From Thalassocella blandensis (GTDB lineage Bacteria > Pseudomonadota > Gammaproteobacteria > Pseudomonadales > Cellvibrionaceae), in contig CABFPG010000007.1 in NCBI GenBank assembly GCA_902141825.1, positions 248,001 through 312,000 on the forward strand: DNA of 64,000 nt. Direction: 5' to 3'. Within the stretch, counting starts at the first letter, position 1. Each line of letters opens with the position of its first letter. Made by a program: the position numbers and the translations under genes. The notes beneath the pieces are model-generated. The model made no database searches. It saw only the letters and a program-made list of their open reading frames with translations, and was not told where the DNA came from. Shown piece by piece: positions 37,898-47,883 of the stretch.

Positions 37898-40150
37898 GTG
37901 AGCATCAGGTCGCCGGTAAAATCCATGTTTATTTATGACGATGCATTGGCCCATCGTTCCGCGATACGTTTTTATCTATTGGTGGCCACTGGCACGCTTT
38001 TACTGAGTATCGGCCTGTATTATTTTGCTGCAACGAAAGAGAAACAGTCTTTGCAGGCCAGTGAAACCGAGCAGATTCACACCCTCGAATTTAACATTCG
38101 CAATTCATTTTATGAGGCCATCAGCGACTTATTGGTGATCGCCAAACAAACGGAATTATTTCAGAAAACCGAAGACAGCAATCGCCGACTCAGTGATGAG
38201 TTTATAAGTTTTGCGCGAGTAAAAAAGCATTATCACCAATTACGCTTCATGGATTTATATGGCAATGAAATTGTGCGCGTTGATAATCGACAACCTATAT
38301 CAGTCACCCCAGTGGAACTGTTGCAAAACAAAAGCAGCCGCTACTATTTTCGTGAATCCGTAATTTTAAAACCGGGGCAGGTTTACGTATCGCCAATGGA
38401 TTTAAACGTTGAGTTTGATAAAATTGAAATCCCCTATCACCCTCAAATTCGCATCATTACGCCGGTTCTTTCATCGCCGAAGAAAAAATCCGGTATCGTG
38501 GTGATTAACATCTCCGCCAATTATTTACTTCAGTTGTTACAGCGTTTTGATCAACGTTCGCTAGGCCAAATATACATGCTGAACAAAGAAGGCTACTGGT
38601 TGTATCACCGGGATAGTGAAAAGACCTGGGGTTTTCAATTAAAAAACCGCAACAGCTTTGCAGATGAAAATCCAGCGTTGTGGCAGTTTGTTCGCAGCCA
38701 AAACGATGGTCAGTTATCACAACAGCAAGGGCTGCTGACGTTCGCCAAAATTGATGGTCCGGCGGAGAGTCGGCAGGAAGTGACCGCGCGCAACTGGTGG
38801 ATGTTGGATTTGCCCGATATTGTGTATAAGTCAGGTTGGTATCTGGTGTCGGTATTCAATGAAAAAGACATAAACGCCAGACTTCTCCACGTTAGACAGA
38901 ATTTTATTTTCAATACACTGCTGTTTTTACTCTTACTTTTACCCATTGCGTGGTTGTGGGGAAAGAGAACAGCAACGCATCGAAACGATTTGGAAAAAAT
39001 GCGCACCTTTGCCAAGTTTGTCGAGAACTGTTCCGAAGTCATCTACGTGACGGATCGTGAAGGGAAAATTATTTTTGTTAATTCCGCATTCTGTAAAATT
39101 ACAGGATATAGTGTGGAGGAAGCTTTGGGGCAGACTCCCGCCCTGTTAAAGTCCGGTCGACATCCTCAGGAATTTTATCAACTGTTATGGAATACCGTAT
39201 CCCGCGGTGATTCCTTTTCCAATGTGTTTGTTAACAAGCGTAAAGACGGCAGTCTTTTCTATGAGGAAAAAGACATAACGCCGATTATGAACGAACGCGG
39301 TGAGGTGGATTATTTTGTCTCGACCGGGCGAGATCTCAGCCGGCTTTACGCGATGGAAGAACACAAAATGCAAATTACCTCGCGTCTTTCAGAAAGCGTG
39401 TCCCATCATTTTAATAATTTGTTTGGAGCGTTGTTTGGTTATCTTGATCTTTCGTTGCAACGTGTCAAAGAACGCGATTTACATGCGGCTGAAAGCTCGC
39501 TGGACAAATCATTGAATACGCTGATTCGTGCGCAGGAACTGGTGGGCAAAATTTCCAAGGTCAATCATCAGAAAATGAGTCAGTACCCGTTTAATGATGT
39601 TCGTAAAATCATTCAGGGGGTGATTGATCAGTTTCAAAACAGCGTGCGCTCCGATGTTGCAATCAGTCTGAGTTTTGCCAGAAACTTGCCTGAAGTCAGA
39701 GCGGATAGTGAACTGATTAAAACGGCGGTCCTCGCACTTCTGGATAACTCCCGCCAATCTTTCACGGACGGTGGAAAGATTCTGGTCACCGTCGATCTTG
39801 TCGCACCCGTGGCGACCTTTTGCGAGAATTGCGGGGAGCCTCTCAACGGTGAATATGTTGCCATTATTGTCGAAGACAATGGCGCTGGTATCGATAAAAG
39901 TATCGTAGGCCGCGTGTTTGACCCGTTTTATACCACCAAAGACAGTCGTTTCCTGGTGGGGAAAACGCCTGGTCTAGGCTTAACTATGGTGCGAGGCATT
40001 ACCCATCTGCACGGTGGCCATTTGTTGCTGGAAACCGATGAGAATGCTGGAACAAGTGTCTCGATCCTGTTGCCAGTGCAGCGTCCGCCGGACAATAAGC
40101 GGCAGACCGCGCGCACGATAATGGCAAACCATGTACGCAGTGATGGCTAA
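37898..40150 (+). CDS. Sensor histidine kinase with Cache-like sensor and PAS domain
   Basis: About 750 residues. TM1 at 23-44; a periplasmic double-Cache-like sensor (about 45-330) with FMDLYGNEIVRVDN and GQIYMLNKEGYWLYH; TM2 near 335-357; a PAS domain (about 370-480, IYVTDREGKIIFVNSAFCKI); the phosphoacceptor region SESVSHHFNNLFGALFGYLD with His near 503; and an ATPase domain with DNSRQSF, VEDNGAGID, RVFDPFYTTK and GLGLTMV. No response regulator is adjacent, so it is an orphan. Start: GTG 37898 with GGAG upstream; ATG 37925 and TTG 37844 are alternatives. Confidence 0.88.
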   Translation: MSIRSPVKSMFIYDDALAHRSAIRFYLLVATGTLLLSIGLYYFAATKEKQSLQASETEQIHTLEFNIRNSFYEAISDLLVIAKQTELFQKTEDSNRRLSDEFISFARVKKHYHQLRFMDLYGNEIVRVDNRQPISVTPVELLQNKSSRYYFRESVILKPGQVYVSPMDLNVEFDKIEIPYHPQIRIITPVLSSPKKKSGIVVINISANYLLQLLQRFDQRSLGQIYMLNKEGYWLYHRDSEKTWGFQLKNRNSFADENPALWQFVRSQNDGQLSQQQGLLTFAKIDGPAESRQEVTARNWWMLDLPDIVYKSGWYLVSVFNEKDINARLLHVRQNFIFNTLLFLLLLLPIAWLWGKRTATHRNDLEKMRTFAKFVENCSEVIYVTDREGKIIFVNSAFCKITGYSVEEALGQTPALLKSGRHPQEFYQLLWNTVSRGDSFSNVFVNKRKDGSLFYEEKDITPIMNERGEVDYFVSTGRDLSRLYAMEEHKMQITSRLSESVSHHFNNLFGALFGYLDLSLQRVKERDLHAAESSLDKSLNTLIRAQELVGKISKVNHQKMSQYPFNDVRKIIQGVIDQFQNSVRSDVAISLSFARNLPEVRADSELIKTAVLALLDNSRQSFTDGGKILVTVDLVAPVATFCENCGEPLNGEYVAIIVEDNGAGIDKSIVGRVFDPFYTTKDSRFLVGKTPGLGLTMVRGITHLHGGHLLLETDENAGTSVSILLPVQRPPDNKRQTARTIMANHVRSDG

Positions 40151-40213
40151 ACTTTTTACCTGGTTCCACCGTATACCCTGCCAACCCAAGTTAAAAAGTG
40201 TAAGGACTCAGGT

Positions 40214-41113
40214 ATGAAAATACTTATCGCCGGGGCGAGCGGCTTTATTGGCAGTGCCTTGAACCAGTCACTGGCTCACGCGGGGCACACCATTTACACC
40301 CTGGGTCGTCAGCCTTCCGGCACAGCCCGGCATTTTTGTTGGCAACCTCGCGAGGGTAAAATCGAGCTGGATACTACCTTGCATTTTGATGCAGTGATCA
40401 ATCTGGCCGGTGAAAATATTGCCAGTCGATGGACGGCGGCGCGTAAAGATGAAATTTTGCAGAGTCGTGTTGCGGCAACACAAGTGCTCTGTCAGTACTT
40501 GTGTGAGTTAGAACGAGCGCCCGAGGTGCTAATCAATGGCTCGGCAATGGGGTATTACGGTGATACTGGGGATGTTGTTGTGAATGAACAGTCGGCACTT
40601 GGTCAGGGTTTTCTGGCAGAAGTTGCGCAGCACTGGGAAGCGGCTGCGAGACCGGCGCAGGAAAGAGGTATTCGCACGGTATTTTTGCGCACAGGGCTGG
40701 TGATACACCCCTCTGGCGGTGCACTGGCTAAAATGTTGTTGCCATTTTCATTGGGCCTTGGTGGCAAAATGGGGAATGGCCAACACTTTATGAGTTGGAT
40801 CAGTTTAGCGGACGCGCTGCGTGCCATTGACTTCGTCATACAACATCTTTCGTTGAGTGGGCCAGTTAATCTTGTTGCCCCTCATCCTGTTCGCAATATT
40901 GAGTTTACCCGCGCGTTAGCTACCGCCGTGCGCAGGCCTGCGATGTTGCCGATGCCGGCTAAGCTTGCAAGGTGTATATTTGGAGAAATGGCCGATGAAG
41001 CTTTGCTCGCCAGTATTCGTGTAGATCCACAAGTATTATTGCAGGCAGGATTTAAATTTAACGATGACGATTTGTTGGCGTATTTGCAGAGGTGTTTGCG
41101 GAAGCAGGAATAA
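40214..41113 (+). CDS. TIGR01777-family NAD(P)-binding epimerase (YfcH-like)
   Basis: 299 residues of the atypical short-chain dehydrogenase group SDR39U1. Rossmann motif ILIAGASGFIGSALNQSL; AVINLAGENIASRWTAARKDEILQSR (ends AVINL and EILQSR) and SAMGYYGDTGDVVVNE are signatures of the family. The C-terminal DUF1731 region is present (PMPAKLARCIFGEMADEALL, then ASIRVDPQ). Biological substrate unknown; proposed roles include cell-division-linked sugar-nucleotide metabolism. AAGGA lies upstream of the ATG. Confidence 0.92.
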   Translation: MKILIAGASGFIGSALNQSLAHAGHTIYTLGRQPSGTARHFCWQPREGKIELDTTLHFDAVINLAGENIASRWTAARKDEILQSRVAATQVLCQYLCELERAPEVLINGSAMGYYGDTGDVVVNEQSALGQGFLAEVAQHWEAAARPAQERGIRTVFLRTGLVIHPSGGALAKMLLPFSLGLGGKMGNGQHFMSWISLADALRAIDFVIQHLSLSGPVNLVAPHPVRNIEFTRALATAVRRPAMLPMPAKLARCIFGEMADEALLASIRVDPQVLLQAGFKFNDDDLLAYLQRCLRKQE

Positions 41114-41133
41114 GAGCCTCCATGCTCTTATTC
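41108..41133. terminator. Bidirectional terminator overlapping the epimerase stop codon
   Basis: GAATAAGAGC / GCTCTTATTC, a perfect 10-bp stem with a 6-base loop. The TAA of the epimerase gene lies in the left arm. It sits between two converging genes; the T richness after it is modest. Confidence 0.6.
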
Positions 41134-41157
41134 AGTTTCAGCGTGTATTCGAGGTGT

Positions 41158-43044
41158 TTAGGCGGATTTTTTTTGTTTAATCCACTGGTCAACCAGACCT
41201 TCAAGTATGTCCAGAGGAACCGCACCGTTTTTCAAAATCACATCATGAAACTCGCAGATATCGAAGGCATCGCCCAAGGCTTTTTTAGATTTCTGACGCA
41301 GTTCTAAAATTTTCAGCATGCCAATTTTATACGCGGTTGCTTGAGAAGGCATTACGATATAGCGCTCAATGGCTTTAATATTATCGGCTTCAGAATTGGG
41401 TGTGTTTTCCATCAGATAGTCAATCGCTTGTTGACGCGTCCATTTTTTATAGTGAATGCCGGTATCCACAACCAGGCGGCACGCGCGCCATAGTTCTAAA
41501 GTCAGACGGCCAAAATCAGAATAAGGGTCCTGATAAAAACCAATTTCCTTCGGTACCAGTTCTGAATATAAGCCCCAACCTTCTATGTAGGCCGTGTAAC
41601 CGCCAAATTTACGGAATTTCGGCATGTCTTGAATTTCCTGGGCAATACTGATTTGCATGTGGTGACCGGGAATCCCTTCGTGATAAGCCAGAGCAGCCAT
41701 CTGGTAGCTTGGCATCAGGCTCATATCATATAAATTGGCGTAGTAAGTACCGGGGCGTGAGCCGTCAGGGGCAGGACGTTGATAAAATGCCTTGCCGGCG
41801 GATTTTTCACGGAAAGGTTCCACCGCTTTCACTGTCAGGTCTGCTTTTGGCTTAGTCAGAAATAGCGAGTCCAACTGCTTTTTCATGTCTTCAATTAACT
41901 GCGTGGCCTGCGCTAAATATTCTGCGCGTCCCGCTTCGGTTTGTGGGAAATAGAACTGCTTGTCTTCACGCATAAATTTAAGAAAATCCTGAAGATCGCC
42001 TTCAAATTTTACGCTTTTCATAATGCCGCGCATTTCTTCATGAATTCGAGCGACTTCATCCAAACCAATCTGATGGATTTCTTTTGCACTTAAATCCGTG
42101 GTGGTGGTAACTTTTAACGCATCGCGGTAGAACTTGTCTCCCTTTGGAAATTTCCAGGCACCGTCTTTAGTATCTGCTACTTTCTCCAGCGTTTTAATAT
42201 AAGCGATTAATTTGGTATAGGCGGGGCCAACCACGTCGGTGAGAGCTTGACTGGCGTCTTTGATTAAGGCTGCTTTTTGCTTCTCTGCAATTTCCAGTTT
42301 GTTGACTTTATTTTTGAAGTCTTCTAACAAAGTACTGTCTTTACCTTCCTCACCCTTTTTAGTGAAAGGCTTGCCTTTAATGACATTCTCTGAATCACTG
42401 ATCACATGGGCGAAGACAAACTTTGGCGCAATAATTTTTTCTTTCTTGCGCACTTCAAGGTTGTCGATCAGTTGATCAATATAGGTCCCTACACCGTTTA
42501 AACGGCTGATATATGCTTTTGCATCTTCTTCGCTTTCCACGTTGTGAATATTGATAAGAAATGAAGGAATATGCGAGTGCAGCCCGAACATCTGATTCAC
42601 GGGATAGTCGTAATGCACCCATTTGTGCATGTCGATATCCTGTTGCAGTTTCTGTTCATACAGGTCGTAACTTAAGGCTGTGGATGCGTCCAGCTTTTTT
42701 CGATCGAGTGTTTTTAATTCTTTTAATTGCTGTTTGGTAAATTGCAAGTCTTGTGCTTCTCGAGCCAGAGAATAATCATCCCATTTGCCGTAATCTTTTT
42801 TAATGCCAAGATAAGCCATACTTTCCGGGCTTCTTTCAAGCTCTGCCATAAATAAGGATTCGAACATGGCTTGAGCTTTTTGATTTTCATCTTGCACCGG
42901 GGCTTGTTCAGCGTCTGCAGCCTGAACCGCAGCGCCCCAAACCGTAGCACCCCAAACCAGTACGCCGGTCATCATTGCTCGGGTAAAAAGTCGCAGCGGT
43001 GATAACCTGCCTGCCTTCCCCCGGTTGAATAGTGATTGTGTCAT
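41158..43044 (-). CDS. Exported DUF885 family metallopeptidase-like protein
   Basis: 628 residues. The signal peptide has a long n-region (MTGVLVWGATVWGAAVQA, cut before ADAEQ). The DUF885 domain fills the rest. The metal-binding motif HEGIPGHH (in ALAYHEGIPGHHMQISIAQE) and GYTAYIEGWGLYSE provide HExxxHH-type and Glu ligands as in carboxypeptidase Taq/M32-like folds. Predicted periplasmic peptidase; substrate unknown. GAGGA precedes the ATG. It stands alone. Confidence 0.9.
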   Translation of the reverse strand: MTQSLFNRGKAGRLSPLRLFTRAMMTGVLVWGATVWGAAVQAADAEQAPVQDENQKAQAMFESLFMAELERSPESMAYLGIKKDYGKWDDYSLAREAQDLQFTKQQLKELKTLDRKKLDASTALSYDLYEQKLQQDIDMHKWVHYDYPVNQMFGLHSHIPSFLINIHNVESEEDAKAYISRLNGVGTYIDQLIDNLEVRKKEKIIAPKFVFAHVISDSENVIKGKPFTKKGEEGKDSTLLEDFKNKVNKLEIAEKQKAALIKDASQALTDVVGPAYTKLIAYIKTLEKVADTKDGAWKFPKGDKFYRDALKVTTTTDLSAKEIHQIGLDEVARIHEEMRGIMKSVKFEGDLQDFLKFMREDKQFYFPQTEAGRAEYLAQATQLIEDMKKQLDSLFLTKPKADLTVKAVEPFREKSAGKAFYQRPAPDGSRPGTYYANLYDMSLMPSYQMAALAYHEGIPGHHMQISIAQEIQDMPKFRKFGGYTAYIEGWGLYSELVPKEIGFYQDPYSDFGRLTLELWRACRLVVDTGIHYKKWTRQQAIDYLMENTPNSEADNIKAIERYIVMPSQATAYKIGMLKILELRQKSKKALGDAFDICEFHDVILKNGAVPLDILEGLVDQWIKQKKSA

Positions 43045-43374
43045 GATGGTCCTCTCTTTCGATTATCTCTGATGAATATATGTGATGAATTTGCCAAGTG
43101 ATTGCCGCAGTTCGTGAGATTTGCGACAGTCATATTTTTCAGGGTGTCATTGTGCTGCTAATTCTTGTGCGAAACTATCGATACGCTTTACTCAAATGTA
43201 TCCTGTACTGATCATGCTGTGTGCTATGGGGTTGTTGGTCTGTGAATGCGGCAAATGTCGGCGCCCTGTTTATTCTTATGTTCAGGGTATAACGAACAAA
43301 CGCGTTTTAGCCTGAAGTGAGCCGTAGTATAGCGGCAATTAGTTTTGCTCACCGACCGCTTCAATAACGCCTGG
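43045..43374. other. Intergenic region, nothing recognised
   Basis: 330 bases between two leftward genes. A 64-codon rightward frame starting at 43121 has no RBS or family and is not accepted. No hairpin with a T run is seen. Confidence 0.4.
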
Positions 43375-43926
43375 CTAAGTGACCTCGCTAAACGCTGCCG
43401 CATATTTCACTGTTCCCTGCGGCTGTTCCCCACGCCATAGCAGCGAGTGGAAATATTCCGCCGGCAAACCGGGAAATACCAGTCCACTGTGTTGTAGAAA
43501 GCCAAACCGGCGATAAAAGGCCGGTTCTCCTACTAATACACAGCCATCAAATGCGCGCTGTTTCATTTGATACAAACCCATTTGTATCAATTTTGAGCCT
43601 ATGCCTTCGCGTTGTTGGTCTGGTCTCACCGCAACCGGCCCCAGTGCACACCAGCGAGCATGCGGCATTTCCTCAGCGACGCCATGGGAATCGAGCATGA
43701 TCGTCACAGGTGAAAAGGCTACGCATCCCACCAGAGGCGCAGCATCAGAAGCCGTGTCTACCGCGACCAGCATTAACGAAAGTTGCTGCTGTTGACGCAA
43801 AGCGCTCACGATTTTGTGTTCATTATTTGAGCTGTGTGGGTGGTCGTTAAATGCTTGCTGCAACGTCTGTTCAATACCTGGCGAGTCACTGTCTACGGCT
43901 TCGCGAATCTTTATTTTTATTGTCAC
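43375..43926 (-). CDS. GNAT-family N-acetyltransferase (YhbS-like)
   Basis: 183 residues. The acetyl-CoA-binding motif A reads LGPVAVRPDQQREGIGSKLI (pyrophosphate loop QQREGIG), preceded by the beta strand LVGCVAFSPV and followed by AFDGCVLVGEPAFYRRFGF, typical of the YhbS subgroup. It transfers an acetyl group to a small amine or protein N-terminus; substrate unknown. GTG start with GGAG 7 bases upstream. Confidence 0.9.
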   Translation of the reverse strand: MTIKIKIREAVDSDSPGIEQTLQQAFNDHPHSSNNEHKIVSALRQQQQLSLMLVAVDTASDAAPLVGCVAFSPVTIMLDSHGVAEEMPHARWCALGPVAVRPDQQREGIGSKLIQMGLYQMKQRAFDGCVLVGEPAFYRRFGFLQHSGLVFPGLPAEYFHSLLWRGEQPQGTVKYAAAFSEVT

Positions 43927-44281
43927 GTCAACACTCCATGAATGGTTTAATGCGCATGCTCGTGTATGTCTACCGGATTGGTTTCGCTGTTTCCACTAAA
44001 TTCGGTAAACCGTGCATGTATTCAGCTAAGTCGTCAGCTAGGGAAATGATCTGGCTGTGCTATGATGCGTCGCAGTCCGGCGACAGTATCTGGTCTGAAG
44101 GTATGGAAAACCCCACCGTCAATCGTTTTTCCGTATTCGACTTCAGACATCGTCTGTGATCAATAATTATTCACGTTCAGCACGTTAACAATAAATACGG
44201 CTACTCAATCAGGATCTCCTGCGAAACGGCAGAACATTGAGTACCTGGTAAGCGTTTCATTTAAGGGTGTATTCGGCAAAC
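43927..44281. other. Intergenic region, nothing firm
   Basis: 355 bases between the divergent GNAT gene and the gtr-like cluster. A small inverted repeat (CAGAC ATC GTCTG) is at about 44145-44157. No gene is seen. It should contain both promoters. Confidence 0.4.
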
Positions 44282-45736
44282 ATGCTTCAGTATTGGCAAA
44301 CACTACGCGATTCCTTCTTTTCCTGTTTACTAGCGCAACCCTGGTGGACCTGGCAATACTGGCGAAATAATCGTCTATGGGCCTTTCAACTGCTGTGTTA
44401 TGCACTGGTGATTCTGGCCATACTTTACCGCATTGATTACATCATCGAATTCAACCCGATCTATCATATCTTCAGTGATACACGGCGCCATTGGGAGCAG
44501 GGAATAGATGTTTTACGGGGTGATCCGATGGTGTTCACCGACCCGATTTTATTCCAGGTGTACATTGCTGCGCTGGCCAAACTAACGCTGAAATATCCGC
44601 CGCTGGTAGCGTTTTATACCATCATTCTTTGCAGCATTACGCCGTGGCTCTGGTATCGCTTTGTGCGGGAACTACAACCGAGTAAAACGCTCGCGCTGGT
44701 GGCCTGGGTTGTACTTTCCTGGAATCCGTCGTGGATCAGCATCTATGGCTATTTCATGCAGGAAACACTGCTGTTGCCCATGCTCGGCGCAGCGCTGTGG
44801 GCTACCTGGCGATGTAAGCGCAAGCAAACCGCTGCAGCCTTTACACTGATGGTATTGATATGGGCGCTGGCGGGACTATCTCGCGGTATTGCTATTCCCA
44901 TGGCGGCAGTGGCCTGTACCTGGTTGTGGTGCGTGCAGGCAGAAAAAATTCGAAAAGGGATCTATTCCCTGCTGGTGTTAGCCTTGATTCTTGGACCACT
45001 AACCTATCGCGGATATCAGTTTGTGCATATTTTTGCACCGCATGGTATGGGCAATATGAATCTGATTTATGCTAAATCCGGTAAGCGTAAAATCAATATG
45101 AATTATGAACGTCAGGGTGCACGCTGGTTTTATGTGTTTCAGTCACCGGCGGCTGAAGCGCGGGTCTTTGAGCCTTTAAGTGACTGGCAGAGCCGTCGTC
45201 GAGGTGCTGTCACGGCGTTCGTTGACCTGGATGAAGGGTCTCGTGACTGGGAGCTCAACATGGAGCGCACCACACTGTCTTTGAAGCAGTATGTGGATAT
45301 AACGCTGGATAATATGATTTTATTATTTTTCTCCGAATCGTGGCCAGATTCTAATCGTGCGCGTACGCTGGGAGAAGTGAATTATCAATCGCGCTGGCTG
45401 TGGGCGCCGCTGACGGTGTTGATTCTGATTGCCAGTATCGTGTGGCGCAAGCGTCTGCGCCAGCAAAAAATGTACGCGGCCATTTTAATTGCCTGGTTCG
45501 TGGTGCAGGCGCTGTTGCCCATCGCCGTGAATGAAGGCCGTTACCGAATGCCGTTTACCGGCATGCTTTTGGTTCAAGCGCTCCTGTTATTCAATCGGCC
45601 GTCGTCGACGAATTCCCAGCGCGGGCAAGTCCCGCTGCAGGTCATGCCCGTGCGGCGTTTCCCTTCGCGCAGTGGCCAGTATCGCGCTCGCACGCCTCTC
45701 CCGCGCAAGCGTTGGAAAGTCCGGTTAAGTGAATAA
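44282..45736 (+). CDS. GT-C type membrane glycosyltransferase (gtrC-like)
   Basis: 484 residues with about ten transmembrane helices. The first periplasmic loop carries the acidic motif FSDTRRHWEQGIDVL expected for a GT-C catalytic Asp. Later helices include LALVAWVVLSWNPSWISIYG and LTLMVLIWALAGLSRG-like TLMVLIWALAGLSRG. The C-terminal tail is polar and arginine-rich. It would use a polyprenyl-phosphate sugar to glycosylate a periplasmic acceptor. Start: ATG 44282 with AAGGG upstream; GTG 44267 is possible. It heads a cluster with a GtrB-like transferase and a GtrA-like flippase. Confidence 0.8.
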   Translation: MLQYWQTLRDSFFSCLLAQPWWTWQYWRNNRLWAFQLLCYALVILAILYRIDYIIEFNPIYHIFSDTRRHWEQGIDVLRGDPMVFTDPILFQVYIAALAKLTLKYPPLVAFYTIILCSITPWLWYRFVRELQPSKTLALVAWVVLSWNPSWISIYGYFMQETLLLPMLGAALWATWRCKRKQTAAAFTLMVLIWALAGLSRGIAIPMAAVACTWLWCVQAEKIRKGIYSLLVLALILGPLTYRGYQFVHIFAPHGMGNMNLIYAKSGKRKINMNYERQGARWFYVFQSPAAEARVFEPLSDWQSRRRGAVTAFVDLDEGSRDWELNMERTTLSLKQYVDITLDNMILLFFSESWPDSNRARTLGEVNYQSRWLWAPLTVLILIASIVWRKRLRQQKMYAAILIAWFVVQALLPIAVNEGRYRMPFTGMLLVQALLLFNRPSSTNSQRGQVPLQVMPVRRFPSRSGQYRARTPLPRKRWKVRLSE

Positions 45737-45788
45737 TCAGATCAACGTTTCCCGCTTTATATAGAACTGAATAAGTGAATACATTGCC

Positions 45789-46760
45789 ATGACACAGCAG
45801 CAAAACAAGCAACAAAGCATTTCGATTCTAGTGCCGATGTACAATGAGGCCGAGGCAATCCCTCATTTTTTCCCCGCAATTCACAAGGTGATGGAAAGTG
45901 TGGATGTGGAGTACAACATCATATGTGTGGATGACGGCTCCAAGGACAACACGCTGGAACTATTGCTGGCACAGGCCGAGCAGGATACGCGTGTTCAAGT
46001 CGTGGCGTTTTCGCGGAATTTTGGCAAGGAAGCGGCCATGACCGCCGCAGTGGATTATGCCGATGGTGACGCCGCAATTCCGATTGATGCGGATTTACAA
46101 GACCCACCGGAGCTGATTATTAAAATGGTGGAAAAGTGGCGTGAAGGCTTTGATGTGGTGTACGCCAAACGTGTCTCGCGAGATACCGACACAGCCATGA
46201 AGCGCAGTTCGGCAGGTGGCTTTTATAAGGTGTTTAATAAATTAAGCCAGTTACAGATTCCGGAGAACGTAGGTGATTTCCGTCTGATGGATCGCAAAGT
46301 ACTGGATGCCCTGCGTCGCCTGCCAGAAAAAGACCGCTTTATGAAAGGTCTGTTTTGTTGGCCGGGATTTAAAAATACTACCCTGGAATTCGAACGACTG
46401 GAGCGTACAGCCGGCGACACGAAATTTAATTACTGGAAGCTGTGGAATTTTGCGCTGTCCGGGATTACGTCCTTCAGCACCATGCCTATCCGTTTCGGTG
46501 TTTACCTGGGCTTACTGGTGTCCTTTTGTGCCTTTATATTTGGATTGTGGACCATTATTAAGACGGTGGTGATGGGCGTTGATGTCCCGGGTTACGCCTC
46601 GTTGATGGTGGTGATGTTGTTCCTCGGTGGTATCCAGTTATTTTTTATGGGCTTGATGGGTGAATACATTGGGCGAATTTACATGGAGGTGAAGAACCGC
46701 CCTATTTACGTAGTTGCGCAGGAAGTGGGCTTTTCATCTGCGGATAAAAAAGCCGGCTGA
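45789..46760 (+). CDS. GT2 polyprenyl-phosphate glycosyltransferase (GtrB/YfdH-like)
   Basis: 323 residues. GT-A domain with ISILVPMYNEAEAIPHFFPA, ICVDDGSKDNT, VAFSRNFGKEAAMTAAVDYA and the DxD-containing IDADLQDPPELI. Two C-terminal transmembrane helices follow (GVYLGLLVSFCAFIFGLWTI; LMVVMLFLGGIQLFFMGLMG) and then GEYIGRIYMEVKNRP. It charges undecaprenyl phosphate with a sugar on the cytoplasmic face. Its stop overlaps the start of the flippase gene by one base. Confidence 0.93.
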   Translation: MTQQQNKQQSISILVPMYNEAEAIPHFFPAIHKVMESVDVEYNIICVDDGSKDNTLELLLAQAEQDTRVQVVAFSRNFGKEAAMTAAVDYADGDAAIPIDADLQDPPELIIKMVEKWREGFDVVYAKRVSRDTDTAMKRSSAGGFYKVFNKLSQLQIPENVGDFRLMDRKVLDALRRLPEKDRFMKGLFCWPGFKNTTLEFERLERTAGDTKFNYWKLWNFALSGITSFSTMPIRFGVYLGLLVSFCAFIFGLWTIIKTVVMGVDVPGYASLMVVMLFLGGIQLFFMGLMGEYIGRIYMEVKNRPIYVVAQEVGFSSADKKAG

Positions 46761-47158
46761 TGTTGCGACGTTTATTTCAGGAGCACCGTCACCATTTGCG
46801 GGAAATCATTGTGTTTGCCTTGGTGGGCGTTGGCGCAACGCTGACCCACTACGGCATGGCGTTGTTGATAAATGAACAGGTATACCCTAACGTTTACCTG
46901 GCAAATTTCACCGGTTATGGCATGGCGGTGTTAGTGTCTTACTTTGGTCATAGCCTTTTGTCTTTTCGCGTCGGCTTTAGCCGGGCGCGCTTCTTGAAAT
47001 TTTGTATCGCCTCGCTCAGTACCTTTGTGATGAGTCAGCTGTTACTCTGGTTTTTGCAAATCGTGTTGCCTGAACGCGATCGTATTACTCTTCTGATTGT
47101 GGTGGTTTCCATTCCTGCTATCTCCTATGTGATCAATAAATTGTGGGTGTTTCGCTAA
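46760..47158 (+). CDS. GtrA-family flippase
   Basis: 132 residues with four transmembrane helices. The family motif starts IVFALVGVGATLTHYGMALL; NFTGYGMAVLVSYFGHSLLS and SFRV follow, and the end is YVINKLWVF, a GtrA hallmark. It is proposed to flip the polyprenyl-linked sugar to the periplasm for the GT-C enzyme. The ATG overlaps the previous TGA (ATGA-type coupling, one base). Confidence 0.93.
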   Translation: MLRRLFQEHRHHLREIIVFALVGVGATLTHYGMALLINEQVYPNVYLANFTGYGMAVLVSYFGHSLLSFRVGFSRARFLKFCIASLSTFVMSQLLLWFLQIVLPERDRITLLIVVVSIPAISYVINKLWVFR

Positions 47159-47883
47159 GCCGGCGGACTCGGTGCTGAGGGCGTAAATCTTTTCCTTTTA
47201 GCCAGCGCTAAAAGCGACGTTGATCCCGCCAATCTTTACAGCGAGCTCACATCACTTTTCGAAATAGCGTGGGTTGATTGTAAGAACCAAAACAAAAAAC
47301 CTCGTGCAAAACTTTTATTGCGCGCCATGCTCGCTGTTAATGCGAACCTGGAGCGTCATGGAATTTAATGGTGGTTTACGTTTTTCTTGAGTTCTTTTCC
47401 TGAGTTCCTTTCATTAGTTCTTTGCTTGAGTTCTTTGCTTGAGCTATTTTTCAATAGCAATTCCCCTACTCTTTTCTCGATGGCTTTCACGGTTGTTATT
47501 TTCGAGTTTCTTTATCTCTGCTTACACTTGTTTCGAAATCTCTTAGGAGGCGTCATTATTTTGTGGCTATGCTGAAGAAAAGCGTGCTGCGCTTTTGTGG
47601 TGCAAACTTACTGGGCATGATCTTGGCGGATAAATTATTTATGGTGTGATTCGTGCATTGTGCAGCGACCATCACAGCGTTGTGCTGGTAATTTTGTAAA
47701 ATTTCCAGACGAAGTTTACGCGACAAAAATCCCGATAAGCTTTGCAATTAACAATGAAAAAAACGTAACCTATAACTTGGCAAAAATTACTATAATGTTC
47801 CCGTTTGACCAGCAGCACCCGTTCTACTTATTGCCAAAAAATACCCGTAATAAATTTCTTCATTTAGATAAAAAGGTATTTCG
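47159..47883. other. Long intergenic region with hairpin and short repeats
   Basis: 725 bases, no gene. A hairpin CTTTTAGC-CAGC-GCTAAAAG (47195-47214) follows the flippase gene. A degenerate TGAGTTCTTT repeat occupies about 47387-47445. A consensus -10 TATAAT lies at 47791-47796, 88 bases before the ATP-grasp gene, but no good -35 is at the right distance. Confidence 0.5.
47387..47445. repeat. Degenerate tandem repeat, 13-14 bp units
   Basis: Successive units around TTGAGTTCTTTTCC, TGAGTTCCTTTCAT, TAGTTCTTTGCT and TGAGTTCTTTGCT, ending TGAGC. Confidence 0.7.

Noticed and set aside
43121-43315. 64-codon cysteine-containing frame
   Set aside because: No RBS, no family and odd composition; probably chance in an intergenic region.
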